Positions 33,654 through 42,085 are shown, numbered from the stretch's first letter. The stretch: DNA of 64,000 bases from Psychrobacillus faecigallinarum (GCF_014836595.1 NZ_JACSQO010000004.1:248001-312000); one strand, 5' to 3'. Program-made: numbers and translations. The notes: generated by a model from the letters alone, not told the origin.

Positions 33654-34664
33654 TCATTTGTAAGTTGCAATGTTTTCCTTGGCGTGGTTTACTCGTTTCA
33701 TTCCAACCATTGTTGACAATATGTCTTTTGTATTCATTAGGAATCGCAAGATATCATCTGTGTTTTCCACATCTTTACCTAGGTTAAATGGTGCGCTGGT
33801 CGTAACGTGAATATCTAGATCCCTAGCAGCTTCTAAAACTGTTAGCGTTATCCCTGAAACTGATTGAGTTTCCCTATTATTTGCTCCAGGTAAGGAACTA
33901 TTTAAGGGCACTTGGATAAATCTAAAATGATGGCTAAGCCCTCCTACCTTTCTCGCTATTTTTTCCGTTTTTTCTAAAAATATATAGCCTTTCTCATCAC
34001 TATCTGTGATGAAACCCAGCCAGGTAGCCAAACCGTAAAATCGTATAGTTTGCTTTTTTACTTGTTGCTCAAAGAAATAAAATAATTCTTCAAGCATTTT
34101 GTAGAACGCCTCTTCTCCAAGAACTTTCATAGAAATTTCCGGAACATGTAAATAATAAATATCAATTGTCTCCAAACCAAGGTGTGATCTGCTTTGATTT
34201 AGTGCAAACTGAAAATAGCTTGGAGTAAGTACGTGCTTTTGATGTGCAACTGTCTGTATTTCCTTTTCTTGAATGATTTCATTTTTTAAGAGCACATATT
34301 TTAGATAGTCACTTGGAACAAGACCCGCATCTATATCACCTGGAATTAGGCCCGCCTTTGTTGAGATGACAAACTCACTTCTATCAAGTTCTTTGTTTGT
34401 TATTAGCGACTCTAGCACTTTCCCTATATCTTTCTCTGATTTCATACCACGATAATTTAGAGCGGTATCTATAAAATTCACACCATTTCTGAGGCAGTAT
34501 TTAATTGTTTTTTCATACAGCTCGGAATCTTCATTTGTCATATCGCCTAAATGTGTCCCGATTGCAATTGGCGAGCAATAAAACCAAGTAGTTTCTCTAT
34601 ATTTTGACTCATGATTATTTAAATAATTTAATGTTTTTTCTCTGGTGGCATAACCCTTTATCAT
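33654..34664 (-). CDS. Aldo/keto reductase
   Basis: This 336-residue NADP-dependent TIM-barrel reductase has the catalytic tetrad visible as Asp and Tyr in NFIDTALNYRG, Lys in VISTKAGLIPG and His in IDIYYLHVPE. It is longer and more diverged than typical Bacillus aldo/keto reductases, with an insert after STKAG that includes the KYVLLKNEIIQ segment. The start overlaps the Nudix stop by 4 nt. The substrate is unknown. Confidence 0.82.
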   Translation of the reverse strand: MIKGYATREKTLNYLNNHESKYRETTWFYCSPIAIGTHLGDMTNEDSELYEKTIKYCLRNGVNFIDTALNYRGMKSEKDIGKVLESLITNKELDRSEFVISTKAGLIPGDIDAGLVPSDYLKYVLLKNEIIQEKEIQTVAHQKHVLTPSYFQFALNQSRSHLGLETIDIYYLHVPEISMKVLGEEAFYKMLEELFYFFEQQVKKQTIRFYGLATWLGFITDSDEKGYIFLEKTEKIARKVGGLSHHFRFIQVPLNSSLPGANNRETQSVSGITLTVLEAARDLDIHVTTSAPFNLGKDVENTDDILRFLMNTKDILSTMVGMKRVNHAKENIATYK

Positions 34665-35215
34665 CTAATGGGCTTCTCCTTTAAATAAGATAAAGCCATA
34701 TAGTAGGCATGAGCTGTAAAAAGTTGTTGGATCTCTCCATTCACGATCAATGAACCCATTTCATTCCAGTTATAAATATGAACATCTATAAATTCTGTAG
34801 GGTCGAGCTGCTGACCACTAGTATGATAAGCATCTAGAAGCAGATAGGTAAATACCTTATTGGTTTGAGTTGCCGGATTTACGTAAAATTGGCCCAATAA
34901 TATAGGTTCTCGGTCTGTTGAGTAGCCCGTCTCTTCTTGAACTTCCCTTAAAATTGCTTCCTGATAGCTTTCTCCCCCTTCTGGCTTTCCAGCAGGAATC
35001 TCTAAAAATATGTTTTGAGCTGAATAGCGATATTGACTTACTAATACAATTTGTTGTTCCTTTGTAAGCACAATAGCATTTACCCAATCATCGTATTCAT
35101 TTACATAATAATCTTCAATTATTTGACCATTGGGCAACTCGCATTTGTCTTTTCGTAAATTGCCAAACGGTGACTGGTACAAATAGGATGAGCTTAGCTT
35201 TTTCCATGTGTCCAA
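34661..35215 (-). CDS. Nudix hydrolase (ADP-ribose pyrophosphatase-like)
   Basis: The Nudix box is complete: GKPEGGESYQEAILREVQEE followed by TGY. It hydrolyses a nucleoside diphosphate linked to another group; the ADP-ribose pyrophosphatase type is suggested by EIPAGKPEGGE and the upstream VSQYRYS. I prefer the TTG at 35215, 8 nt after AAGGAG, giving 184 residues. A GTG at 35224 lies in the ribosome site and overlaps the preceding stop codon. Confidence 0.85.
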   Translation of the reverse strand: MDTWKKLSSSYLYQSPFGNLRKDKCELPNGQIIEDYYVNEYDDWVNAIVLTKEQQIVLVSQYRYSAQNIFLEIPAGKPEGGESYQEAILREVQEETGYSTDREPILLGQFYVNPATQTNKVFTYLLLDAYHTSGQQLDPTEFIDVHIYNWNEMGSLIVNGEIQQLFTAHAYYMALSYLKEKPIR

Positions 35216-35220
35216 TATTT

Positions 35221-35661
35221 TCACTCCTTAGAAAATAGATATTCAGGTTCCGTAGATATAGCTTTACCAATAAAAAATATAAAAGCGAGGAAGAAAGGAA
35301 AGATAATTAGTTGTCCAATAATGATAAACGCTGTTGCAGGTGATGGGTCATCTCCCCTGTAGGTTATAGGAAAAATACTAGCGAACAAAAGAATGAAAAA
35401 AATCAAATATGGAAACCACAGGAAAGAAGAAATATATCTGCTCTTTCTGTATTGGAGCCATCTGCCGTTTACTAGGAGAAGGACTGTTATCCATAATATG
35501 AAACCTAAAACATGGAGAATCATCATAAATAGGTTTACGGAGCCAGTTTCCCAGTTCGTTATACGAGCTATTCTATAAAAGTTTAACTGTAGTTCAAATG
35601 ATATAAAAATTATAAGTGCATTAATAATGCTAACTATGTTCAGACGTAAAAAGTAATTGAT
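35221..35661 (-). CDS. Four-helix membrane protein, unknown; possible ATC start
   Basis: This protein has four predicted membrane segments and no recognised family. An ideal ribosome site AAAGGTGG directly follows the stop codon of the upstream zinc-ribbon gene. The codon 7 nt later, in frame, is ATC (35661), giving 146 residues starting with the sequence NYFLRLNIVSI. In-frame ATG codons lie upstream at 35706 and 35730, inside the previous gene and without ribosome sites. Either ATC is used, or the gene is translated by coupling from an upstream ATG. Confidence 0.55.
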   Translation of the reverse strand: MNYFLRLNIVSIINALIIFISFELQLNFYRIARITNWETGSVNLFMMILHVLGFILWITVLLLVNGRWLQYRKSRYISSFLWFPYLIFFILLFASIFPITYRGDDPSPATAFIIIGQLIIFPFFLAFIFFIGKAISTEPEYLFSKE

Positions 35662-35674
35662 ACAAAAACCACCT

Positions 35675-36019
35675 TTAATTATTTTGCAGAGAGCTACCAC
35701 ATTCATTGCAAAATTTGAAGGATTTGCCAACGGGGTGACCGCAATTGGAGCAAAAGACTTCCGCTTTTAATTGGCCCTCTGCCCATCCTTTGCTGGCTGC
35801 CGCCATTTGTTCACGTATTTCCTCATTGTTTATTTCTTTTAGCTTCTTGTAGTTACCTACGCCTGTTAATAAAAAGCCGAAAAAGATAAGGGGTGCTCCT
35901 ACGAAGAATAACCAAAAATATTGAGGCTCCTCAAAAAACTCAACAGTAAAAAATTCATAACAAGCAATTGCCAAGCAGCATATTCCAGCAAATATGATAA
36001 TCGGACCTATAAATTTCAC
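35675..36019 (-). CDS. Membrane protein with C-terminal zinc ribbon
   Basis: This 114-residue protein has two hydrophobic segments (about residues 3-22 and 33-52) and a C-terminal double-CxxC zinc ribbon (FCSNCGHPVGKSFKFCNECG). It starts GTG behind GGGGTG. Such small zinc-ribbon membrane proteins are common in Bacillales, with no assigned role. It is the first intact gene of the operon leading to the Nudix, aldo/keto reductase and peptidase genes. Confidence 0.65.
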   Translation of the reverse strand: MKFIGPIIIFAGICCLAIACYEFFTVEFFEEPQYFWLFFVGAPLIFFGFLLTGVGNYKKLKEINNEEIREQMAAASKGWAEGQLKAEVFCSNCGHPVGKSFKFCNECGSSLQNN

Positions 36020-36047
36020 TACATATTCACCCCAATTTCAAAAAAAT

Positions 36048-36302
36048 TCATAAAGCCCTCATAAAATAATTAAATTCCTCTATGGAAATTGGAGCAGATA
36101 AGTTTATTTCATTATTTAAAGTAGCTATTACATCTGCTTCTCTTTTCAACCAATAGCGATAAGGTGATTCAGTTACAGCCTTCCATACAAAAAAGCCCTT
36201 TTCTGTTTCAAGAAAAGTTGAATGAGATGTTCCGCCTTGCCGCTTAGGAAAGGAAAAAGAGAAGATTTCCCTAATGCGGGCTTTAATTATTTGTTTTTTC
36301 AA
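36048..36302 (-). pseudogene. Truncated aminoglycoside-phosphotransferase-like protein
   Basis: The 84-residue frame resembles only the N-terminal lobe of APH-family kinases: the QGGTSHSTFLET strand, FFVWKA with the ATP-binding lysine, and LKREADVIATLNNE. The remaining 200 or so residues with the catalytic loop are absent, and no continuation was seen before the next gene 28 bp downstream. I read this as a gene remnant. A short functional protein cannot be excluded. Confidence 0.5.
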
Positions 36303-36483
36303 ATAAAATAACTCTAGATCTTATTATACAATACAATAATCATGATTTATTATAAATTTTTCATTTATTTGGGAATAATATAACTCATTTTACTGTTATT
36401 TCTGTTAGCAATTTAACAATGCCTACTTTTTGCATACTTGCATATTCTAACTTTAAGGCTAGCTCACAAGGGAGGAACACCTA

Positions 36484-37266
36484 ATGGGATTATTCATCAA
36501 TGAATACCAAAACCCTGGGGTATTTAAAAATACGGCAGAAATAAAGGCACCTAATCAAACAGAATATCGATGTAACCACTTATCTGAGTTCATACTAGAT
36601 CAAAATACTGCAAATGAAGCTTTTCTTCGAGCCATTAAAGGATTAAGAAAATCTCAATATCACTATGGTCATCAGCAAATAACACAATCGTATGAAATGA
36701 ATGCAAAACTACAGGAGTTAAAAGAACTCAATATCAAACATGAGCTTGTTGAGAAGCAAGTATACAACTGGTTAGAAAAGTTAGAGCAGCAAAACCATAC
36801 TATACAGCTACTAATAAAAGACGAGCAATTAGGTAAAAACGATTTAACCGTTCAAATTGAAAAACTTGACGATACGCAAAATGCAATAATGTCTCGATTA
36901 GAACAAGCAGAGGTAACGCAAGTATGTATTGTAAATAAGCTCGAAGATCTCTCTCTAGAGAATAAGGAAGTTTTATCTCATATAGAAAAAGTAGATATTT
37001 TTAATGATGAAATAATGAATAAAGTTAATGAACAGAATCAATTCCGTCAAATAATTAATGAACAGTTTAATAATTTGGAAGATGGACAAAAGGAATTAAC
37101 AAACAGAGTAGACAATCAAGAAGGATTAATGGAGAAGATTTTGCGCCAAATCGATCATGTAAGAACCTCATTGTTTGAAAGAACTAGCTTTTTAGAAGAG
37201 AAAATGGAGAAAATATATCACGCCTCCATCGCTAGCTTTCAGAAGATAAAAAACGGTTCTGAATAA
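36484..37266 (+). CDS. Coiled-coil protein, unknown
   Basis: This 260-residue, highly charged, Asn/Gln/Glu-rich protein is almost entirely heptad-patterned from about residue 65 to 245 (repeats such as LEKLEQQNHTI, QIEKLDDTQNAI, HIEKVDIFNDEIMNKV). It has no signal peptide or membrane segment. It starts ATG behind GGGAGG. It is followed 18 bp later by a lipoprotein gene on the same strand, so a membrane-associated pair is possible. I do not recognise the family. Confidence 0.7.
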   Translation: MGLFINEYQNPGVFKNTAEIKAPNQTEYRCNHLSEFILDQNTANEAFLRAIKGLRKSQYHYGHQQITQSYEMNAKLQELKELNIKHELVEKQVYNWLEKLEQQNHTIQLLIKDEQLGKNDLTVQIEKLDDTQNAIMSRLEQAEVTQVCIVNKLEDLSLENKEVLSHIEKVDIFNDEIMNKVNEQNQFRQIINEQFNNLEDGQKELTNRVDNQEGLMEKILRQIDHVRTSLFERTSFLEEKMEKIYHASIASFQKIKNGSE

Positions 37267-37284
37267 ACTTGAGGGGGAAAACCT

Positions 37285-38328
37285 ATAAACCTTAGCAAAT
37301 GGATTGGTGGATTTATCATTTTCATTTTATTGATTGGTTGTGGGACTGTGGCTTTATCGAATACAAATGATAGTAACAAATTCCCATATGAAGTTACTAC
37401 GGAAGTAATGGATGAAAGAGCAATGATAGAACATGCCTTCAAGTCTATTAGAAGCTTTAAAAAGTTAGGCTTTATAAAACCAGTGGATAAGCTAGACAGC
37501 ACACTCTTGACCTATGATCCATCCAAGGATGTACTAAAGTATCAAGAAACGTTTTACTTAAGCACCGGCTACAAATATCTTTCGTTCTCTTCCCTACTAA
37601 ATTATTCGAAAGAGGATTACGAAAATTACATTCAATCATTAGAAAATTTGAGAAGGTTATCACACGAGAGCATGGAAATTGAAATTGGTAATAATGAGGA
37701 TGCCTCATTTACAACACTTTTAGGTCTTGACGGAAATGAGCTATACCATATTGATTTTCTGAAAGAGGGATTTAGTAATGATGTAGTAGATGCTGTTGGC
37801 TTGTCTTTAAAACCAGTGGAGGAAGGAGTTTTTGAACGGTTTTATGATACACTTTTAAAAGATATGGACAAAATTAAATTCCCCACAATGGATAAGGGCT
37901 ATGAAGTTAAGTCAATTATATCTAAATGGAAAACCGATCATATCGGTCCCGAATTAATAATCGAATATGAAAATTTTCAAAACAAAACATTCCTTTATAC
38001 TATTAGAGATAGTGATCTAGTAATTGATGCTTATGACGAAAAAAGTAAATTTTTACTAAAGAATGGTGCCGAGGTAAATTTATATGTATCTGCATATAAA
38101 GATGATTTTCTAGCTTATACGTGGTTTGATGGCATTCATTTTTATGAAATAACAATTGACACCCAAAAGAATCAATTGAAAAAAGAAGAAATATACAAAA
38201 TAATCGAGTCTTCTCTTCAAGATAAGAGTACTTTTTCAGATTTAAGTCTTTTTAAACCTTTGAACAATTTTCCTATCTTAACCGAAAAAGATAAACAGCT
38301 ACGAGAGATAATTCAGAAAGAAAATTAA
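37285..38328 (+). CDS. Predicted lipoprotein, unknown; possible ATA start
   Basis: This is an extracytoplasmic lipoprotein with signal sequence KWIGGFIIFILLIGC and lipobox LLIGC. The first standard in-frame start is a TTG at 37330, three codons before the lipobox Cys, which would destroy the signal peptide. The strong ribosome site GAGGGGG is followed 7 nt later by an ATA codon (37285) in frame. That start restores a complete signal peptide and gives 347 residues. The mature part is mixed alpha/beta and matches no family I know. It lies 18 bp after the coiled-coil gene. Confidence 0.6.
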   Translation: MNLSKWIGGFIIFILLIGCGTVALSNTNDSNKFPYEVTTEVMDERAMIEHAFKSIRSFKKLGFIKPVDKLDSTLLTYDPSKDVLKYQETFYLSTGYKYLSFSSLLNYSKEDYENYIQSLENLRRLSHESMEIEIGNNEDASFTTLLGLDGNELYHIDFLKEGFSNDVVDAVGLSLKPVEEGVFERFYDTLLKDMDKIKFPTMDKGYEVKSIISKWKTDHIGPELIIEYENFQNKTFLYTIRDSDLVIDAYDEKSKFLLKNGAEVNLYVSAYKDDFLAYTWFDGIHFYEITIDTQKNQLKKEEIYKIIESSLQDKSTFSDLSLFKPLNNFPILTEKDKQLREIIQKEN

Positions 38329-38336
38329 AAGCGCTC

Positions 38337-38425
38337 GAAAAGTGTACTTCCTCCCCTAAAAGATCAAAAAGCGCTCCTAAAAATAGAAAAGTGTCTCCTA
38401 AAGGGAGCGAAACCGCCCCTAAAGT
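38337..38425 (+). repeat. Degenerate 21-bp tandem repeats
   Basis: About four units of roughly 21 bp share the pattern cctaaa-n-aaagYg-ct. Read in one plus-strand frame they give seven-residue units of the type K-S-A-P-K-x-x, K-V-S-P-K-x-x and E-T-A-P-K-x-x. The opposite strand gives L-G-x-x-F-x-L heptads. No ribosome site or start precedes them, and they lie just after the lipoprotein stop codon. Confidence 0.6.
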
Positions 38426-38429
38426 ACTT

Positions 38430-38460
38430 AAAGCTTCCGACATTTTTCTCCGGAAGCTTT
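38430..38460 (+). terminator. Terminator after the lipoprotein gene and repeats
   Basis: Ten-bp arms aaagcttccg and cggaagcttt enclose an 11-nt loop and are followed by TTATT. This ends the coiled-coil/lipoprotein transcript. Confidence 0.75.
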
Positions 38461-38507
38461 TATTACAAGACAAATATGAAACAATTTCTTATAATATGGA
38501 AACAAAA

Positions 38508-38531
38508 AAAGCACTGTTAGAACAGTGCTTT
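38508..38531 (-). terminator. Terminator of the ribA-ribD-monooxygenase-nucleotidase operon
   Basis: Arms aaagcactgtt and aacagtgcttt form an 11-bp perfect stem. On the minus strand it is followed by seven T residues. It lies 20 bp after the nucleotidase stop. Confidence 0.9.
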
Positions 38532-38550
38532 TGAAATTAAAACCGACCGA

Positions 38551-39120
38551 TTATTTATTATTACTGAGAATGTCATCTAATTCAATCCATTGTTTCATCC
38601 GCGGCATTTCTACTGACTGATTATAAGATTGATCCATTATGAAAACTTTTGTCTGCACATCTTTTAGCGTTTCTAAAACAGCTGGCTTGTCATCAAAATA
38701 GTAATCTAGCTCTAATTTCATGATGGTTGCTATTTTTTCATCGTCTTGCATTCCACAATAGAAGTTATCATCCTTCACTGGAAAGCCTTGCGCTTTCATC
38801 CATTCACGAGTCTGAGTGCAATATTTTTTGGGGCGAGAGGTAATATAGTAAATTTCATGACCATCAGTGTCCAAGGAATTTAGAGTTTCTAAAGCCCCCT
38901 CAAAAGATGGACAATCCGTAAAATAGATTTCCTCCATACACTCTCTCCACATAGCATTTCCATCTTCTTTTTTTAGTCCAAATGCTTCATGGATCTCCAC
39001 CGTCTGTAATGCACGAAAAACATCTAAATCCACACTTTGGTTGAGTTTCTTATTATACAAATGAAAAGCGTGCTCTCTTAAATTAATTAAAGTATCATCA
39101 ATATCAAAACCAAATTTCAT
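38551..39120 (-). CDS. HAD-type 5'-nucleotidase-like phosphatase (YqfW/NT5C group)
   Basis: This 189-residue HAD protein has nucleophile motif FDIDDTL, motif II ITSRPKKY, and a late YFDDKP acid motif, as in the 5'(3')-deoxyribonucleotidase family (PF06941). It lies 17 bp after the flavin monooxygenase and shares its terminator, so it is the last gene of the ribA-ribD operon. In that setting it may remove the phosphate from a riboflavin-pathway intermediate, a step known to be done by HAD phosphatases. This is inference. Confidence 0.75.
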   Translation of the reverse strand: MKFGFDIDDTLINLREHAFHLYNKKLNQSVDLDVFRALQTVEIHEAFGLKKEDGNAMWRECMEEIYFTDCPSFEGALETLNSLDTDGHEIYYITSRPKKYCTQTREWMKAQGFPVKDDNFYCGMQDDEKIATIMKLELDYYFDDKPAVLETLKDVQTKVFIMDQSYNQSVEMPRMKQWIELDDILSNNK

Positions 39121-39137
39121 TTTTTGTTCTCCTACTC

Positions 39138-40220
39138 TTATACCATGATTGTAAATTGGGAAGCAAAGGACTGTTCCTTCTCAATTTGAGTTGCTTGAAT
39201 TTTTTCAATTTCTCTTTTCCTTTGAGTCGAGCAGTCCAACGAATCCAATAAAGTTACGTAGTCTTTGTCTATTAACGTAGCTAAATAATCAGCATCCTTT
39301 AAAGCACTATTTAGACCAAATGCCCCAGTTGGTGTCATTGTATGTATAGCATCGCCTATCAATACTAAACCAGATGAGCCCCAGTTTTCACTTGTTGTGC
39401 TATACACGTCTAATAGTACAAAATCCTTCCACGATTGAATATGCTTATGTACGGTTTCATTTAGGTCAGGAAAAGCTTCCACTAACTGTTTAATAAATGC
39501 AGTAAAGGGCTCCTTACGTAAGGTTGAGAATGAGCCTTCTTCAATATTCCAGCCGACTTGTATAAAATCATTCGTTTGAGTAAATAGCGATAATTGCTTG
39601 TTATTGATTAATGCCATTTTGATCGATGGTTCCCATCCTTCTGGTGCTGGAATCCTTGCCCAAAGTAAATCATAACCGTGTTTTCGTTTATTTACTTCAA
39701 TTTCTGCTTTTTTACGTACCGTTGAATTACGACCATCAGCTCCAATAATGAGCTGGCAATCTATCGTAATTTCTTGTCCATTTTGTATAGCTAAGACACC
39801 GCAATAGTTTCCAGCATCATCTTTTAGTAAATCAGCTACTCTAGTATTCATCATACATGTTAGATTTGGGAAATGAGTCCCAGATTTTATGAGGACTGAT
39901 AATAGGTTAGCCTGTGGTACATGAATGCCGAGATGACCAATCTCTGGTTGTGGTAAAATTGTTTTAAAAGGCTTACCATCCTGCCAGTATTCTAATTTTT
40001 CCATTCGTAGTAAGCCCAACTGTTCTATTTCTTCAAAAAGGCCGTATTTTTTTAGAATTGCCTCTCCCTCTTCATTGAGATGTTCTCCTCTAAAAGCTTT
40101 TCCTACTTCTTTATCTCTTTCTAAAAGAGCTACAGTAATATTCTTTCTAGCTAATAAGAAAGCAAGGAGAGATCCACCTGGACCAGCTCCAACAATACAA
40201 ACATCGACTTTTAGATTCAT
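39138..40220 (-). CDS. FAD-dependent aromatic-hydroxylase-type monooxygenase
   Basis: This 360-residue flavoprotein has the p-hydroxybenzoate hydroxylase fold. It shows an N-terminal GAGPGGSLLA FAD motif, GADGRNSTVR (DG motif), and GDAIHTMTPTGAFGLNSAL at the FAD ribityl site. Such enzymes hydroxylate aromatic or heteroaromatic rings with NAD(P)H and O2. Its start overlaps the ribD stop by ATGA, so it is tightly tied to pyrimidine/flavin-precursor genes rather than to a catabolic operon. The substrate is unknown; a ribitylaminouracil- or pteridine-type molecule is a speculation from context. Confidence 0.82.
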   Translation of the reverse strand: MNLKVDVCIVGAGPGGSLLAFLLARKNITVALLERDKEVGKAFRGEHLNEEGEAILKKYGLFEEIEQLGLLRMEKLEYWQDGKPFKTILPQPEIGHLGIHVPQANLLSVLIKSGTHFPNLTCMMNTRVADLLKDDAGNYCGVLAIQNGQEITIDCQLIIGADGRNSTVRKKAEIEVNKRKHGYDLLWARIPAPEGWEPSIKMALINNKQLSLFTQTNDFIQVGWNIEEGSFSTLRKEPFTAFIKQLVEAFPDLNETVHKHIQSWKDFVLLDVYSTTSENWGSSGLVLIGDAIHTMTPTGAFGLNSALKDADYLATLIDKDYVTLLDSLDCSTQRKREIEKIQATQIEKEQSFASQFTIMV

Positions 40221-41326
40221 TTTTCATCACCTTGCTTAGGATAGGCAATTATTCGAATGTCCTCTCCAAGCTTTTGGAAATCATCGAAATACAAATGCTT
40301 TGCAGCTATCATGGTATCCGGATTAGGACCTGTAAAAGGTGTAATAGAATCTTTTCCTCCCAATACTTTTGGAGCTATATAAATATAGTATTTGTCAATC
40401 AAACCAGCGTTTAAAAAGGAGGCATTTACTGCTCCTCCTCCTTCAACAAGGATATCGGTTATACCTAATCGATAAAGTTCTCGAAGTGCAGCATATAAAT
40501 CTAACCCATTTGTTTCTTTGGAAACAAATATTATCTTGACTCCCTTTGCTTCAAATGGCTTAGCTCTCTCCATATCTACTTCGTCACTTGTTACAATAAT
40601 AGTTTTAGCGGCTACTGTTTGAAGAACCTGGGAATCGATAGGCGTTCTTAAATTAGTATCCAAGATAATTCTAGTAGGATTTTTCCCTTGTGTCTCAGGA
40701 AGTCTTGTTGTCAACGCTGGGTTGTCAGCAATAACTGTGCCTACACCTACTAAAATGCCGTCTATTTCGTTTCTGAGTTGATGAACTTCTTTCCTTGCAC
40801 TTTCACTTGTAATCCATTTTGAATGTCCGTTATGGGTTGCAATCTTACCATCTAATGTCATCGCAAACTTAGAGATGACAAACGGCAATCCAGTAGTCAT
40901 ATTGTGTATAAAGCGTTCATTTAGTTTTTTTGCCTCTTCTTCCAGAACTCCAACTTCCACTTCAATTCCAGCATTACGTAGTAATTGTATCCCCCTACCG
41001 GCAACCTCCGGATTAGGATCCGTAGTCGCAACAACTACCCGAGATACTTTGGAATCCTTTACCAAATTTGCACAAGGAGGGGTTTTTCCATAATGAGAGC
41101 AAGGCTCAAGCGTCACGTATAAAGTTGCTCCTTCCGCATGGCTTCCTGCCATTTTAAAAGCATGGACTTCAGCATGGGGCTCTCCTGCTTTACGGTGAAT
41201 TCCACTTCCTACGATAACACCATCCTTAACAATTACTGCCCCTACTATTGGGTTAGGATTCGTTTTCCCTTTAGCACTAGCAGACATTTCAAGTGCTAAT
41301 TTCATAAAATACTGATCTTTTTCCAT
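40217..41326 (-). CDS. ribD: Bifunctional riboflavin-type deaminase/reductase RibD
   Basis: RibD deaminates and then reduces the product of GTP cyclohydrolase II. The N-terminal deaminase domain has zinc motifs HAEVHAF and PCSHYGKTPPC. The C-terminal reductase shows KFAMTLDGKIATHNG, GVGTVIADNP and LVEGGGAVNASF. The 369-residue length is normal. It is 12 bp after ribA. The operon lacks ribE and ribH, so this copy may serve a specialised pathway. Confidence 0.92.
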   Translation of the reverse strand: MEKDQYFMKLALEMSASAKGKTNPNPIVGAVIVKDGVIVGSGIHRKAGEPHAEVHAFKMAGSHAEGATLYVTLEPCSHYGKTPPCANLVKDSKVSRVVVATTDPNPEVAGRGIQLLRNAGIEVEVGVLEEEAKKLNERFIHNMTTGLPFVISKFAMTLDGKIATHNGHSKWITSESARKEVHQLRNEIDGILVGVGTVIADNPALTTRLPETQGKNPTRIILDTNLRTPIDSQVLQTVAAKTIIVTSDEVDMERAKPFEAKGVKIIFVSKETNGLDLYAALRELYRLGITDILVEGGGAVNASFLNAGLIDKYYIYIAPKVLGGKDSITPFTGPNPDTMIAAKHLYFDDFQKLGEDIRIIAYPKQGDEK

Positions 41327-41338
41327 ACTATACTCACC

Positions 41339-42085
41339 TCATACAGTCAAACTAGGGTTTTCTTCTAAAATATGACCAGACTTTTCTACTTTCGTTTTCA
41401 AATAGAACTCATTCGTTTCAGTTAAACCACCCCAAAGAGGAACATGCTGATCTGCAAGCAAACCATGTCCCTTTAAAGCAGCAAGCTTTCTTGGATTGTT
41501 TGTTATTAAAGTTACAGGCTTTTGTCTTAAAGACTCCAATACACGGATTGCATCTTCATAAGATCGTGTGTCATCCTCAAAGCCAAGCGCATGATTTGCT
41601 TCTACTGTGTCATATCCTTCTTCTTGTAAAAGGTAAGCAAGAGACTTGGAAAACAAACCTATTCCTCTACCTTCATGATCTGCTAAATAAAAGATGGCCC
41701 CACAGCCGTGGTTTGCCACCATCTTCATCGACTCATGAAGCTGATAGCCACAGTCACATTTTTGACTACCAAAAATGTCACCAGTATGACAAATGCTATG
41801 CATACGAATTAAAGCATCTTCTTCATTAGAAAAATCACCATAAACTAGCACCGATGATTGCTGTCCAAAAGCCAAGTTAGCTGTGGAAATGGATTTTACG
41901 ACGTCTTCCTTTGATAAATTTTTATCTATTTTCACCCAAGAGTACCATTTAAAAGTCGTTTCGAAATCATCTTGTTTTATAGGCAAACTTACCGGACCTA
42001 CTAGGCAAAGATCGAATGCCTCATTTGTAGGTATTATGTTTATTTTATTTTGCAAAATTTGCATGGTTTCTTTTTTTATATTCAT
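41339..42085 (-). CDS. ribA: Monofunctional GTP cyclohydrolase II
   Basis: The enzyme opens the imidazole ring of GTP to give 2,5-diamino-6-ribosylamino-4(3H)-pyrimidinone 5'-phosphate. Zinc cysteines are visible in the motif CHTGDIFGSQKCDCGYQL. GTP-site motifs are DHEGRGIGL, DTVEANHALGF and LITNNPRKLAAL. Unlike the B. subtilis RibBA, there is no DHBP synthase domain. I place the start at the ATG at 42085, 7 nt after AGGTGAG (about 248 residues); nearby ATG and GTG codons at 42091 and 42097 are alternatives. No FMN riboswitch is seen upstream. Confidence 0.9.
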   Translation of the reverse strand: MNIKKETMQILQNKINIIPTNEAFDLCLVGPVSLPIKQDDFETTFKWYSWVKIDKNLSKEDVVKSISTANLAFGQQSSVLVYGDFSNEEDALIRMHSICHTGDIFGSQKCDCGYQLHESMKMVANHGCGAIFYLADHEGRGIGLFSKSLAYLLQEEGYDTVEANHALGFEDDTRSYEDAIRVLESLRQKPVTLITNNPRKLAALKGHGLLADQHVPLWGGLTETNEFYLKTKVEKSGHILEENPSLTV

